This document shows positions 11,995 to 23,048 of a stretch of DNA of 64,000 nucleotides, one piece after another. Under the pieces are notes generated by a model. It had not been told where the DNA came from, ran no database searches, and saw only the letters and a program-made list of their open reading frames with translations. Origin of the DNA: Moniliophthora roreri (Eukaryota; Basidiomycota; Agaricomycetes; Agaricales; Marasmiaceae); assembly GCA_001466705.2 (NCBI GenBank), contig LATX02000046.1, positions 868,001 through 932,000 of the forward strand, written 5' to 3'. The position numbers were made by a program, and so were the translations under genes. Position 1 is the stretch's first letter; the number at the start of each line of letters is the position of its first letter.

Positions 11995-13146
11995 ATGCTT
12001 TTCCTCCGATTGTGAGCAGTAGCTCATTTTTTTTCCTCCGAGGATGGGCTAACAGTGCTCTTATAGGTTATTCTTACTCTCGTGCTCGGCAATATTAGCA
12101 TGTCTCGCCGCCCCGAACGTGTTAGGGCCGGAAGTGGGCTCCCGTTGGCTAAGCGATGGGTTTTGGTACGGATATTCGACTCGAGGCGAATGAGAGCTCT
12201 AACACATACTTCGCAGGGCCTCCAGGGAGGGAGAACTGACTGAACCACCCTTGGAGCCACCATCAAGAAGCAGAAAAAGAATTAGAGGAGAAGCTACTGG
12301 AACGCGGTACGCGCCTCAGAACATGTTTTCTCTCCTCACGTCTGAATACCCTTATGCCGCCTCAAGCATTTCACCACCGGCGACGCATGCCATTTCCGTA
12401 GAAACAAGCACAAATTTCATGAATGATAGGACGTCTACTGAATCACCTGCCGAATCGTCTACCAATGTTATAGGAGAGACATCTTCGTAAGATTGATTTT
12501 TTTTTGACCCATATGATGACGCTCATTCTTGTGACTCGTTGCGACCTCTATCAATAGCAACATCAAAACAGTCACGCCGTTGATCACGCCTTCATCTAGT
12601 ATAATCTCCTCGACATCTGAGTATGTGATGCAAACTACACCCGGGACTGAGACTGCATTTGGATCCACCATTCCTAGCAGCTCACCGAAATTAGGAACCA
12701 AGGAGCGTCTTTCGTCAGGCGCAATTGCGGGCATTGTGCTAGGCGCAATATTCTTACTGTTCGGCATTGCAATGGGTGTGCTTGTTGTACGCCGGTACCA
12801 AAAACGGGACCGTCATCAAAATCAACTGTTACGTGCTGCAACCGCTATATCTCCATTTCCTCCTCCACAAATGCCATTCACCAGACATAGGAAGAGACGC
12901 CATCGCGATGAAGAGCTAGCCCATTGGTCTGCTGGTTTGACGGAGCGTCATGATCGTCCAGGTGCACCAGATACCAGAACGACGACACGTAGCATGAGAA
13001 GAGGTAGAGGTGAACGGCTGCAAAGAGAAGAACGCTTTGTCTATCATAATGACAGCGGTTGGAGGTCGCTGGCAAGGTCCATGAGGCAGTCGGAAATCGC
13101 TAGTCCGAGTGTAATCAATGTACCGCCTGCCTACCAAGCATTATAA
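11995..13146 (+). CDS. Receptor-like single-pass membrane protein (paralogue B), 324 aa
   Basis: Four exons join in frame: 11995-12011, 12067-12165, 12217-12486 and 12558-13146. The N-terminus is a convincing signal peptide (MLFLRLLFLLSCSAILACLA), which fixes the start. A Ser/Thr-rich ectodomain without folded-domain hallmarks follows, then the helix AIAGIVLGAIFLLFGIAMGVLVV (about residues 184-206), RRYQKR, ISPFPPPQMPF, an Arg/Thr-rich tail, RFVYHNDSGWRSLARS and a C-terminal INVPPAYQAL. Intron positions and phases match paralogue A, so the two arose by duplication of the intron-bearing gene. The basic tail plus PPxY suggests a type I membrane protein that docks a WW-domain protein on the cytosolic side. 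No ligand or process is known. Confidence 0.85.
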
Positions 13147-13429
13147 ACTCGTAGTGTCAGTCTAATCGACATGCTTGAACCTTTCTGATCACAATCATTT
13201 ACAGTGCTGGCAGGTGTTAATGGAGACCTTTGGATACACAGAGGAAACGGTCATTATGATGGCCGTCGACTACTTGTAGGCTTTTGATTCTTCTTACTGT
13301 CTAATATTCACCTACCCAGACATATAGGTAGATTAAATTAGCTAAAGACAAGGAGCATTGAATCGGATGTAAGCATGTATGAGTATATCTACCACAGTCC
13401 GTGTTATATGCCCTATCAGTTCGTATGAA

Positions 13430-14786
13430 TTAAATTTTGGAGCCTCTCATCGATCCTGCTGTCAACTCAATCCTGCCATCAGCTTTCGCATCCAAATCCC
13501 TCACAGAAAGGAGCAAGAGCCCCGGATGACCGAAATTGAAGGTGATCATGGCCAGTAGCACCATCATTCCATCCAATACATCTGCGTATATCATGTCAAT
13601 ACCAGTTGGGACGCTAGTAAACTGAGCCGCTCACTAAAGTAGACCTCTGTGGTGATGATTTTCCCCGTAAAATCATCAGCGAGCTCAATGGATCGGTATA
13701 CTGCTCTGTTGGGTGTGTTCAGTCAGATACGAGACACGAACAATAAAATGAAGTCGCTTGTACCGTATCCAGAGAAGTAGACTTGTGAATAGGATTGTAG
13801 CAATCATCGCTTTGAGCTTGAGATCTAGTTTTCTTGACTTGGGTTCGGGTTTGATATTATTACTTCGTTTTCCGCCAACAGGAGCATCTCGATACCAGCG
13901 AACGAGGAACTCGACGAGACATGCGACGTACAGCGTAATGACAGCTTGAGAGAGAGATACGATGAATGCAAGTGATAGGGTTCGGATGACGCAACTCACC
14001 CATCTGGAAGGCGATACCAACAAGCACAATGTGACTGCCCTTCTCGGGGTTCTTGCCTTGGGAGACAGCGGCCGAGGCAATGCCTGCTCCTAAGCCTTGC
14101 ACGAGGAGAGCGATAACATCCTGATAACGTGAGTCAGAAGAGGGTAATGAGGAGAGATTGTGACACTGACGCAGCTACAAAAGATGACCGAATCTAAGTG
14201 ACAATAGACACACAATTAGTGCTTGATTATCTGATTGAACGAAGGACCTACACTGCTGGGGTTTAATCCGACTGTATTCCGTCCCGAGAGTTTTAATTAC
14301 GGATCCGAGAATCACAAAGTTTGCTGCAATGAGAGGCGTAGGACCAATTATGGTGCAGACCATCCTGGAGAGGAAAGTGAGAAGGCGGCTTTTGGAATAA
14401 GTAAACGTACTGACTGCATCTCATAAGCACTGACCAACAATGGAGACCAAGACGACCACAGCCTAGCTGACCATCCCCCTACTTCAAGGGCACCGCAAAG
14501 AACTACGGTTATAAGGAGCCACCATGTACGGGAATAGGTCGCTTGAACGACGTGAGCGACTGTAAAGCGTCAGGTTGGTTAGGACGAAACTGAACAGATA
14601 TCCGAAGGAACTGAAGACGCACGAGAACTGATGGAAAATAACACCAAGAAAGTGATACATATCCACCGGGTAGGTATATATCCGTATAGATTCCTAGAAA
14701 CACGGGCAAAGGTAGCTGAAAAGGAAAAAGTCATTCAAAAGCTGCAGATGTGAACGAGCCGACGTACAATATGAAAGGGTATTCAT
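13430..14786 (-). CDS. RTA1-like 7-TM protein
   Basis: Spliced minus-strand gene, ATG at 14786 (MNTLSYS), TAA at 13430. Exons show the RTA1 family order: YGYIPTRWICITFLVLFSIS, VAHVVQATYSRTWWLL, a GALEVGGWSARL segment, CTIIGPTPLIAANFVILGSV, YSVIFCSC joined directly to DVIALLVQGLGAGIAS, a GSHIVLVGIAFQM helix, VITLYVACLVEFLVRWYRD, a charged KPEPKSRKLDLKLK loop, and AVYRSIELADDF. It closes with a last exon containing the signature FNFGHPGLLLL. RTA1-like proteins are fungal plasma-membrane or ER proteins linked to lipid export and resistance to sterol- or lipid-active compounds (RTA1, RSB1, YLR046c in yeast). The substrate here is unknown. A 285-bp divergent promoter region separates it from the gene at 15072, and a truncated copy of that arrangement lies at 8.3-8.8 kb. 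No stop or frame break is needed, so it is probably functional. Confidence 0.85.
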
Positions 14787-15071
14787 GACGAAGAAGAGGT
14801 GGTGTGAGTGATAAGAGAAGAAGAGGTTGAATTGGTAATCTCATAGCAAGATTCAACGGATGGTTATATACCTACCGCTGCGTAGGCAACAATCCGTCGG
14901 GAATGTCCAAAAAAGATACTTCCCGGTGGTAATAATCATTATTTGGCCCATATGAGGCAACTCCGTCGCTCTTTTTCCTAGCCAGAAAGCTGCTCGCCTT
15001 TAAAGATCATTCAATGGATGCCGTCGAGCATAGGAGCGGCCATGGCCGTCGAGTGCTAAGCCTCTTCGTGG

Positions 15072-15430
15072 ATGTTCAGGAACAAGAAGCGCTGTTGTGG
15101 CTGTACAGGTAAGTATCGCCGTTCACGTGGCGATTACGTCACCTCTTGCTCTTTCTTCCTCGACACGTACAACGACCATGAGCCGTCTTTCCTTCCCCTC
15201 AACAGCGGTTCACGACATTAGCGCCATCTATAAAAAGCCACCATCCGAATGCGGAGGCTCCTTCCACAACTTTTTGTACGTTCTTCGTCCTCCAATTCCC
15301 AGTAGCAAACACAATTCTTCTAGGTCCACAAAACCGTCATTCGATGGCTGAAGAAGAAAGGAGAGCCCTGGAAAGCTCCAAGAGTCGGCTTTAACGTATG
15401 GTCTGGGCAATCTGGTGTACTAATGTACGT
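15072..15430 (+). CDS. Small basic protein, unknown (5' exons)
   Basis: Exon 1 (15072-15108) reads MFRNKKRCCGCT and ends at a good GT-AG intron. Exon 2 from 15206 gives AVHDISAIYKKPPSECGG. Joining to the third exon in the frame conserved in the 8.7 kb copy (TVIRWLKKKGEPWK) needs a GTTCTT donor at about 15280, because the stronger GTACGT at 15276 breaks frame. This is either an unusual donor or a frameshift. The rest could continue to about 15820, where a frame gives a helix-like SFTFPISCLALALY and RRRDWIRYVG. Not recognised; divergent from the RTA1-like gene. Confidence 0.45.
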
Positions 15431-16190
15431 GTTCCGCTACCTCAAACTCGCGCCTTCTCATTCTGATCATTTACTAGTTAGTTTCGAGCCAACCTGTTAT
15501 CAAGCCAATTATACAGCTATTTATCCATCCCGATTCCATAAGTGATGCTTTGAGTCGATTTACACAGCTACCCTAGCTCATTAACTTGAAAGGCCAAAGA
15601 CAATAACCACAACACGACACAACCCGTTTCCTACGTCGCGATCATGACCTTGATCTTTCTAACGCTATTGCAGGGGCATCTTTCACGTTCCCAATCTCGT
15701 GTCTCGCATTGGCATTGTATCGTACGTGGTTCTACGTCAGGAAGTTAACGCAGGAAGCGGTCAGGAAGGAACAGGCAGTACGGGGAAGGCGAAGAGATTG
15801 GATACGGTACGTTGGCTCTTGATGCAGTGGTACACTGTACCAAACGCCCAGCAATCAGATGGTATATTCTGGTTTCTCAATAGCATACCTGAATGAGGTG
15901 AATTATGAACGCTATGTAGGCCTGTTAATTAAGAATGATGCCGTATCAACATGAGGAGGCACAGGAACGCTCGCGCGTCATTGATCGCAGGCTCACATCC
16001 GATCAGTGTCGAGGAACAGAAATGTCACAGACGTGACAAGCTTCTCTGATCCCAACCGCTATCACCTTGGAATCTCGAAACCCAAAGGTTTGTCCTTTCC
16101 TATGGATGGAAGTCCATCACACTTATCGTCTTCACGAGAGTGGTACCCTCATGTATCTTCTGGTGCTACCAAGATTACACAACGTCGCCC
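15431..16190. other. Possible downstream exon of the 15.07 kb gene
   Basis: The only suggestive piece is about 15675-15820: a hydrophobic segment, then RTWFYVRKLTQEAVRKEQ and a run of basic residues, read between plausible splice sites. Otherwise nothing recognised. Confidence 0.3.
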
Positions 16191-17650
16191 TGCCTCCGAT
16201 CAGTTCTCTACCATCCGAGATCCTCTCGAGGATATTCATCCTTGTAGCTATTAGGCACATCCACAACTTGGTATCCCAGAACGAATCTACAGCTGTACAT
16301 TGCAGCACAGCTCACGCTCAACTGGATCCCGTTTGGGCAGTGTCTGTCGCCATTGGAGACATGTCTCACTGTGCACTCCTGCGCTCTGGGCGTTGATGCT
16401 CGTGGATATCGAATTGGATAATTATGCTTTCTGCACAATAGAGCGTGTACGGATGCACCTGGAGCGTTCAGCATGTCGTCCTCTCTCAATGACTATTGCG
16501 TTTTCTGGAAGTTATGCGATTATCATGGACTCTGTCGATGCTAATTTGCCTCCTGATGCATACCTTGCCAAATCGCCAGTGCTGTGTAGTCTTATTAGCG
16601 ATATTCTGGATCATTCCAGCCGTATCCGTCATCTCTCACTCGTCTTTGCAGGCAAGCCATATGCATCACCGTCCCCTTTCGCATCTAGCCTCCGGAATTG
16701 CTTCCCTAATCTTACCCATCTCACCCTCATGATTCAAGATGATGATCCAAGGAGAGCTCTCGAAACCTTCTCAGAATCGCCACTCCTTTACAGCGTCGAC
16801 CTCCTCCATCCCACGATATTCTCGTCCACTGGGAAGTACAGTTATCCCATACTCTCGTATTACCAACCTCCATATTGGCGATCTGCCAGTGGAAGGGACA
16901 GTGACGATGTTTTCAATTTTCCCCAGTATTCGATCAGCAGAGATATCGCTTATCGATGATGATCCGGACGAGGACATAGACCTATCGCTGCACATCCCGC
17001 CGCTATCCTTCCTATACGTGCACACGCTCATTATTCACATTAGGATATTGGCAGCCCTCAAATTGAACGTCGTTAATATACTGAATGCCATTGTGTCACC
17101 GGCATTAACGTTGTTTTCATTTCCAGATCCGGGAACTCGCCGTAATCGATCATCAACAAGCGATACAAGCATTTCTTCAACAAAGCTTTCGCGCCGCCTT
17201 TGTACCCCGCCTTTCTTTCATCTATCTCTGGATGTCCGAACATCGAAAGTCTGCATATCCGCCATATACCATTTGAGGACCACCATATACTTTCAATTCT
17301 GGAAAGGGTACTTCGCTACTCCCGAAGCCAATGATCGTGTCGTAACGACGATACATTGGCTGAAGGAGTTGGGTCATGGGTGAGTTGTACCGAGGCTGAG
17401 GGATCTGCGGTTGGTGTTGCATAGATATTGGCTCGAGAGGGGCGTGTTCGAGGAAATGGTCCAGGGTCGAAGGTTGCAGGAGCATCCACTTCGGTCGGCG
17501 TACCTGAAGGTTGTGTACCCACGGAAGCCTGACCTGGACCTTGGGTGCTTGAAAAGGTTGCAGCTGGATGGACTGACCGTGCGGGTGGTTCACGTGCTGC
17601 ATATTCAACAAAAAGAGGTGGAAGTGCTTGGGTATGACATGAAACCATAG
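16190..17650 (+). pseudogene. F-box / LRR-type protein, frameshifted
   Basis: LPPISSLPSEILSRIFILV (from about 16190) is the start of an F-box. Its continuation, RLGSVCRHWRHVSLCTPALW (about 16325-16390), lies in another frame with no room for an intron between them. Coding continues through LRR-like sequence (IRHLSLVFAG; FPNLTHLTLMIQDD) to about 16840. The plausible frame then changes again (RITNLHIGDLPVEG, IPPLSFLYVHTLII) and, after a further break near 17380, ends with LKRLQLDGLTVRVVHVLH before a stop at 17650. F-box proteins bind Skp1 in SCF ubiquitin ligases, and Agaricomycetes have many with LRR-like C-termini. Two or three frame breaks argue for a recent pseudogene, or for indel errors in the assembly. 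Confidence 0.65.
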
Positions 17651-18240
17651 GTGTACACGTAAGTCCACATTTTTCGTCTTCATTGTTCACTATATTCAAT
17701 CCAGTTCCATGTAGCAGCTTGTACTTGTCTTTTTGTGTCTTGTCCAATCAAACCCTGTGCTCTAGTATCTCGAAACGTTTGGCCCCAACGAGCATACCAA
17801 CCTAAATGATTCAGAAGCACCTCTGGATAATGCGCTGCTACTTCCACCACCGCTTGCAATTGGAGTATCAATTGGAATCGGGATATCAATCAGACTTCCC
17901 GTCTTCACGACCCTCGTCTCTGTCGTACCAATCCACAAGTACACCCTATCACATGATCTTTTGACCTAGATTTGCAGCTCTATGATTCCAAAGAACGTGT
18001 ATAAGAATAATACTGCATATGTTCGAGCTTCGACCCTTTCTCACTGAGAATGTCATGTGTATCTCGGCAGCATCTCCACCACGCCCCAAGGACTCCCCGC
18101 GGATAACGTTCTGCTGTGCCGTCTCCATGTGCCATCTCTCCTCATCGTTCTATAATACAGCGAACTTTGATGGAAATTATTGATGACAAGTTTCATCATA
18201 TAGTTGATTATCAACGCACCTTTGCACTGGAGAGATCCCA
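17651..18240. other. Intergenic between F-box relic and locus F
   Basis: Short frames on the minus strand (17680-17944) lie downstream of the F-box relic; none shows motifs or splicing logic. This probably holds 3' ends of the two convergent loci. Confidence 0.4.
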
Positions 18241-19392
18241 TCACAACGCAGCCTCGTACCGGGGCGGCATCTCGAGTATCCTGGTAGATGTTTCTCCATC
18301 TGCGTGGGAGAGAGACCTTGGAGGTGCTGGTCTCCATCCACTGTCGTCGTGATAATGTACTCGCCTTTCCCTTTGGCCATGATTTGATGTACCATTGGAT
18401 TGGGACGGGTCATCTGGTACTCCAGGAATGCCATGTGCTTGTGAAACTGGGTCACGTGCCTGTGGAACGGGGGATTCCTCGTCTGTAGCACACTCTTGAC
18501 GGTAAGCTTTTCGCTCCATCAAGGTTGGTGCGCTGTTGTTGTACACATGTGTATCTGGGTAAGGCGAAACAGTTGACTCTGATGGAGGCGATTGGTGCTG
18601 CTTTTGTTTACTCTTTCGACGATAGATGCAAGAACCGATCATGATGAAAAGAGTAACTGCGATTCCACCCAGTACTGCACCTGCTATTATGCCTGGTAAT
18701 GGTATGGATCTAGATGTTGGAGTTATTGATGGTCCGGTAGGCGCTGGTGCTGTCATTGATGGTCCGGTAAGCGTTGGTGCTGGTGAATCCGAGGAATCTC
18801 CAACTGTAATATTTGCGGTGGAAGCTACCAGTGTCGCGGTGGTATTTTTCGGCCCATATCCAATTCTGTGGAGCGGATATTATTGAGATACTGCAGTTAC
18901 TTGAAATATAGAGGACACACCCGTGGTCATGATCTGGTGACGATTGGAAGCCGTACGCACACAGAAAAAAATATCTAGATCATGGGCCAATAAGGACATG
19001 AGGGAAAGACTAGTCAGCACACTTACCCTGGAGTTTTTTCTGTGATCATCTCCTGGCCACTGCGATGGCCATTCTCAAGCGTGGAAGCTCCTATGTCAAT
19101 CAGTGCAACCACATTGGATTGACGGTGTAAATTGTCCCCTGGAGTTTGTTGGCATCCTCCCATATATTCATTGGAATCCTTAGAAAAGACAATAATCTTC
19201 TCAGGATCGCCATTTTGCCATGTCCAGTTGAGGGGAGTCGGTACGGATGTGGAGATATTTGAGGGAACTTGAAGCTCGAAGGCGAAGATTTGAATGGAAG
19301 CAAAGGCCAGAATAAGGGCGAGCCTGTATCAACTATCAATATACATGTTCATACTCACAATCTGATACTCACCTGAATGAAGGATAGCACAT
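18241..19392 (-). CDS. Receptor-like single-pass membrane protein (locus F)
   Basis: Minus-strand gene. Exon 1 is 19392-19373 (MCYPSF), joined in phase across an intron to a signal-peptide core LALILAFASIQIFAFEL at 19323. The ectodomain reads LQVPSNISTSVPTPLNWTWQ followed by NGDPEKIIVFSK; the W-T-W-x-N-G-D-P pattern is a hallmark of a widespread Agaricomycete ectodomain of unknown ligand. After an intron, a Thr/Pro-rich stalk with PAPTLTGPSMTAPAPTGPS repeats leads to the helix GIIAGAVLGGIAVTLFIMIGSCIY, RRKSKQKQ, STVSPYP, RVHYHDDSGWRPAPPRSLS and the terminus EMPPRYEAAL. The YHDDSGW box and PPRY (PPxY) match the tails of A and B although the ectodomain differs. Upstream sequence 19690-19890 is homologous to 57200-57360. 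Confidence 0.75.
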
Positions 19393-20042
19393 GGAGAGGT
19401 TCGGAGACGATGCTGGTTCTGAGAATATATAAACGAGCCTATATGTAACAGATCGGGATGCTGAACTGATTGGAATCTTGAGTTCTTGTTTCAACGACGG
19501 AGGTTTGACCTCCGCATCTCCGTTGACTGATTGTTCTGGCTGATGGTGCTGGAACTGCCCCAACGATTATCGAGTTCATTGGGAATAGACATATCATATT
19601 GGCTCGTGACTGGCCTCGTATGTGAGCAGTCGAAAAGCGCACCTCGGATCGATTTTGGCATAGAGGTCGTGTGAAATGATTTCCGTAATGGGCAAGAAAT
19701 ACCGTGGTCCGTGCACAGAGCCACGCGTCCGAAGAGAGCCTTGATGCAAAAATATACTTTTTCGCTTCTTGCTTCCACCTCCCGTCTCCCCCAATCCTTG
19801 CCCCCTAAAATCCTCTTATTGATACCAGAAGTGTCAAAGATGAGCAACAAGGAAAGCAACTAAAACATAGAGGGAGAACATTGACATGGGGTGAGTATTG
19901 AAAAGTACCCATTCAAAATGTTCCTTACAAGTCTTGTCATCCTTAAGTAATCAGTTCCAGGGAATAAATTGCCATCCTTGCACCCACGACTAGCTTGACA
20001 ATAAATAAACTTCCAGTGCTGATTTTACTATCACCCTTTCAT
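19393..20042. other. Upstream region of locus F and edge of the repeat block
   Basis: 19690-19890 (CTTCTTGCTTCC, AATCCTCTTATTGAT, AGGGAGAACA) recurs at 57200-57340, so a shared promoter or dispersed segment is likely. Short minus-strand frames (19439-19859) are not conserved there. CG dinucleotides thin out from about 19900. Confidence 0.4.
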
Positions 20043-21249
20043 CACAAAAACTGACAGGCCACTGCAACGGGTTACAGGGCATTACCACGAAATACAATGG
20101 CCTGCAATTATCCTAGAGGATTTTAGCATAGTTAGAACACCACAAAATTATTCTGTAGTTATGCATCTGAGTTACATACCTAATATAATGCCCCGTAACA
20201 ATTGCAGGGCATTATAATGTGTTACAGATGTTATATTGTGTTGTATTGCATTCTGGGTGTTACAGTAGATTGCAGGCATTGTATTGAATCATAGGTGTTA
20301 TATCATGTTACATAGTGTACTGATGGAATATGAGGGGGTTGCATGAGTGATGCAGCGTCACTATCAGGTGAGGAAAAATAAAATAAAATGGGAGATCATG
20401 TGAGTGAAGACCCCTCCAAAGCGGACCTTAAATTCCGACATGTGGCAAATCTTCAAACTCTGCTTCTTTCTTCTTAACCACCACCATTGTCACCACCATT
20501 GTCATCCCCACTATCACCATCTCACCACTGATGCCTCCACCACCAACAACACCAACACCATTCTCAATGCCAACAACACACTCAACAGTGTTTCTCAATA
20601 CTGTTTGACATGTCACTGCCAGCAACATGACCAACATTACATGCCATGTCACCACTCTCACTGCTGCCAACAGCATGCTCAATGCCAAAGCCCCTGCTAA
20701 TGTTCCTGCAATAACACTGATGCTATCTGATGTGTCACTGTCAATGTCCTCAACATCATGTGCCATGTCACTGCCCTCACTGCTGACAATGCTGTTGACA
20801 ATGTCCATCAACACTACCAATCTCCCAACTACACCCATCAATAATACCAGTACTTGGACACCATCTGAAAGAAGGTATGTCTCTCACAGCTCATCTTATA
20901 GCATAGACTCTTACATCTTCAAGCCTAGGTCCAACAAATTAAATCCTACATCACATATGATTAAGTTCACTATCATTAGTGCCTGGTCTGTCCCCTTCAT
21001 TCACTCTTTTATCTCAGTCACTAATGGTACTGTCTTAAGTTCTTTGATCACCAGTATTGCTCTCTATGACATATAGTTTGGTGAGTTTGCTCTTATGGGT
21101 ATTTTTTCTAGTAACATTTACTCATTCTTGCCTTTAGACACCTGTCCACTGTGCACATGGAGGTTGTAGCAGGGATTCCAGGGTTGTAGAGATGTCAATG
21201 TTGCTAGTAATACCTTACCTTGTATATATGTATGTATTTGGAGTCAATA

Positions 21250-21630
21250 TGTTACGTCACTTGCGCGGCAACGTCAACACTTAACAATACCGACTAGGTA
21301 AAGCCAAGTCAAGGTTCAAGTTCAAGTTTGCTCAGAGGCTTGTGAGGTTCTGAGATCTGTCTGTTTGTTGCTGAACATGGGTTATGATTAACCAGGTCAA
21401 GCTGAAGAGCTTAGACCCAGTTTTGCAGTCCTTAAATAAGTACATTGTAGCTACTTGTTTACATCTAATAGAATGTTAAAGAATCTAGTAGAATGTTTAA
21501 GTAATGCTACTTCAGAGCCGTCAGAGTCAAACAGAAAGGCATAGAAGAGAAAAGAATAACGCAGTCATGTGATAGTACAAGGTCCAAAGTCCAATGTGAA
21601 GTAAGTACAGGAAAAAGAGTGTTTGTAACA
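21250..21630 (-). repeat. 3' LTR (left copy)
   Basis: Begins TGTTACGTCAC and ends TTTGTAACA. Relative to the other LTR it keeps CG at its first positions (TTACG, TTGCGCGG, CAACG) where the partner has TG or CA. Confidence 0.95.
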
Positions 21631-21780
21631 CTACCCCCTTTTTATGTGACAGGTCCCATCCTGACTACTATTACTATTCGGCCATCTGGGAGTGTGATTT
21701 GTCGAGGCTCTCCTTCAGGCAGTCCTACATATACCGGGGCTAGCTCGTCAGGATCTTCCATGATGCTGCCTTGAATGTCA

Positions 21781-23019
21781 TTACTGTTCTCTGTTTCCAT
21801 AGAGGTCGTCATCATAGTCACCCCCATAGAAATCATCGTGAGCAAAGTGTGTGCTCCTGGAATAGTTCGCTCAAGGAAGTCTAGCTGGCCTTCGTCGGAG
21901 ACTGCAATGCCAAGGAATATGCCCAGGTGCAAATAGTCCGCACTCCTTGCAACGGTAGCTCGGACAGTTTCGGGCACGGTAGTACGCCAACTTGCACACA
22001 GGGCACAGAAAAATTCTTGCACTTCTTCGATCGTTGCTCTGTGTTTGACCTCTTCCGGTGTTTTGGATATGTTCTCGTCGTCCCATACTGAAACTGACGT
22101 GGGCGAGGTAGTTGTACGGGGATGGGGGGTTGGTAAATGCTCACGTATCAATCCGGATGTTAGGGTTGGCACGGACGGCATCTCGGATACTGACGAAGGT
22201 GGAGTTGAATTGTCCATTTGCCAAGAAAGGTACTGAGGGGGGGGCGACAGGTTCGTCATCAATGTCGAAGGGGTTGAAGGCAGGGGATGTCGGTGCAGGT
22301 TTGGAGACAGGTTCGGGGGCAGGAGAGGGAGATGCCGAGGTGACACCAATGGACTGGGCGTAGAAGGGGGTGGAATCACGACTGGTGGGGGGCTGTTGTT
22401 CGGGGACCATGGAGGTGGTACTAACCTGCCTAGGTAAAACAGGCTCTGCTCTGGTATGATGGGGACAAAGGTCGGTCTGATTGAGAGAAAGCTCCAGAGC
22501 TGCCCCGATCCTGGCTCTGTACGTCTCTGCTGCTTGTAAGAAGACTGGATCATTTAGATTTGCATCGCAAACATCTGTGGGGAGGGGACCTAGCCCAGAA
22601 AGTTGGCAGCGAAGATGAAACTCTAATCTCTCGGGATTAACAGGGAAAGACGGTACCGTAATGGGCCCTTCTACTCGGAGAGGGGTGGGTCCAGATGCTG
22701 TTGCATTGAATGCCAGATTAGCCAAGTATACATTTGTCTCCTCAATGATTGCATTGAGGGAGGCATGTTGTGCCTGAAGACGAATAAGACCGTCAACGGC
22801 GAACTGTAGGTGGGGCTGGCCCATAGACATGTTTCGAAGGGCGTCATTGTGTCCTCTGGTATTGACCATGAAAAGAAGCTCGAAGGGAGAGGGATTAAAG
22901 GGTCTGGAGTACATGATGTCGTCATTGAAATGAAGATCAGAGGAAGAAGGGGAGGTGGTTGAACCACTATAGCGAGAACTGCCAGAGTTGGTAGCAGAGT
23001 TTGAGGTTGCATTGGACAT
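21781..23019 (-). pseudogene. Extra retroelement ORF downstream of pol, spliced, zinc-binding C-terminus
   Basis: Begins MSNATSNSATNSG at 23019. It is Ser/Pro-rich with a PFELLFMV segment and LNAIIEETNVYLANL (coiled-coil-like), and reaches a stop at 22141. A 51-nt intron, GTGAGC to CAG (22144-22094), removes that stop and joins in phase to a second exon carrying C-x2-C-x9-C-x4-C-x2-C-x6-H-x4-C. That motif resembles CxxC...GH...C knuckles of basidiomycete retroelement Gag-like proteins. An in-frame TGA at about 21871, in a CTTGAGCG context where CGA would restore Arg, is followed by an acidic end (YGGDYDDDLYGN) and a TAA at 21781. With the intron and ignoring the TGA, the product is about 395 aa. 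The role is unknown; RNA binding or a second Gag-like role is inference. Confidence 0.6.
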
Positions 23020-23048
23020 AGTGGCTTAAGTTTGAGATGGGGTTTCCC

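Noticed and set aside
20404..20841. His/Cys-rich frame (HHHCHHHCHPHYHH) and its opposite-strand partner
   Set aside because: Translation of a CACCAC/CATTGTCAC microsatellite inside a transposon; no start context, splicing or conservation.
21642..22553. 303-codon minus-strand frame overlapping the extra retroelement ORF
   Set aside because: It is in another frame from the zinc-motif exon and from MSNATSN; its first half is Pro-rich low-complexity. The frame carrying the Cys motif and the DYDDDLYGN end is the one with family features.
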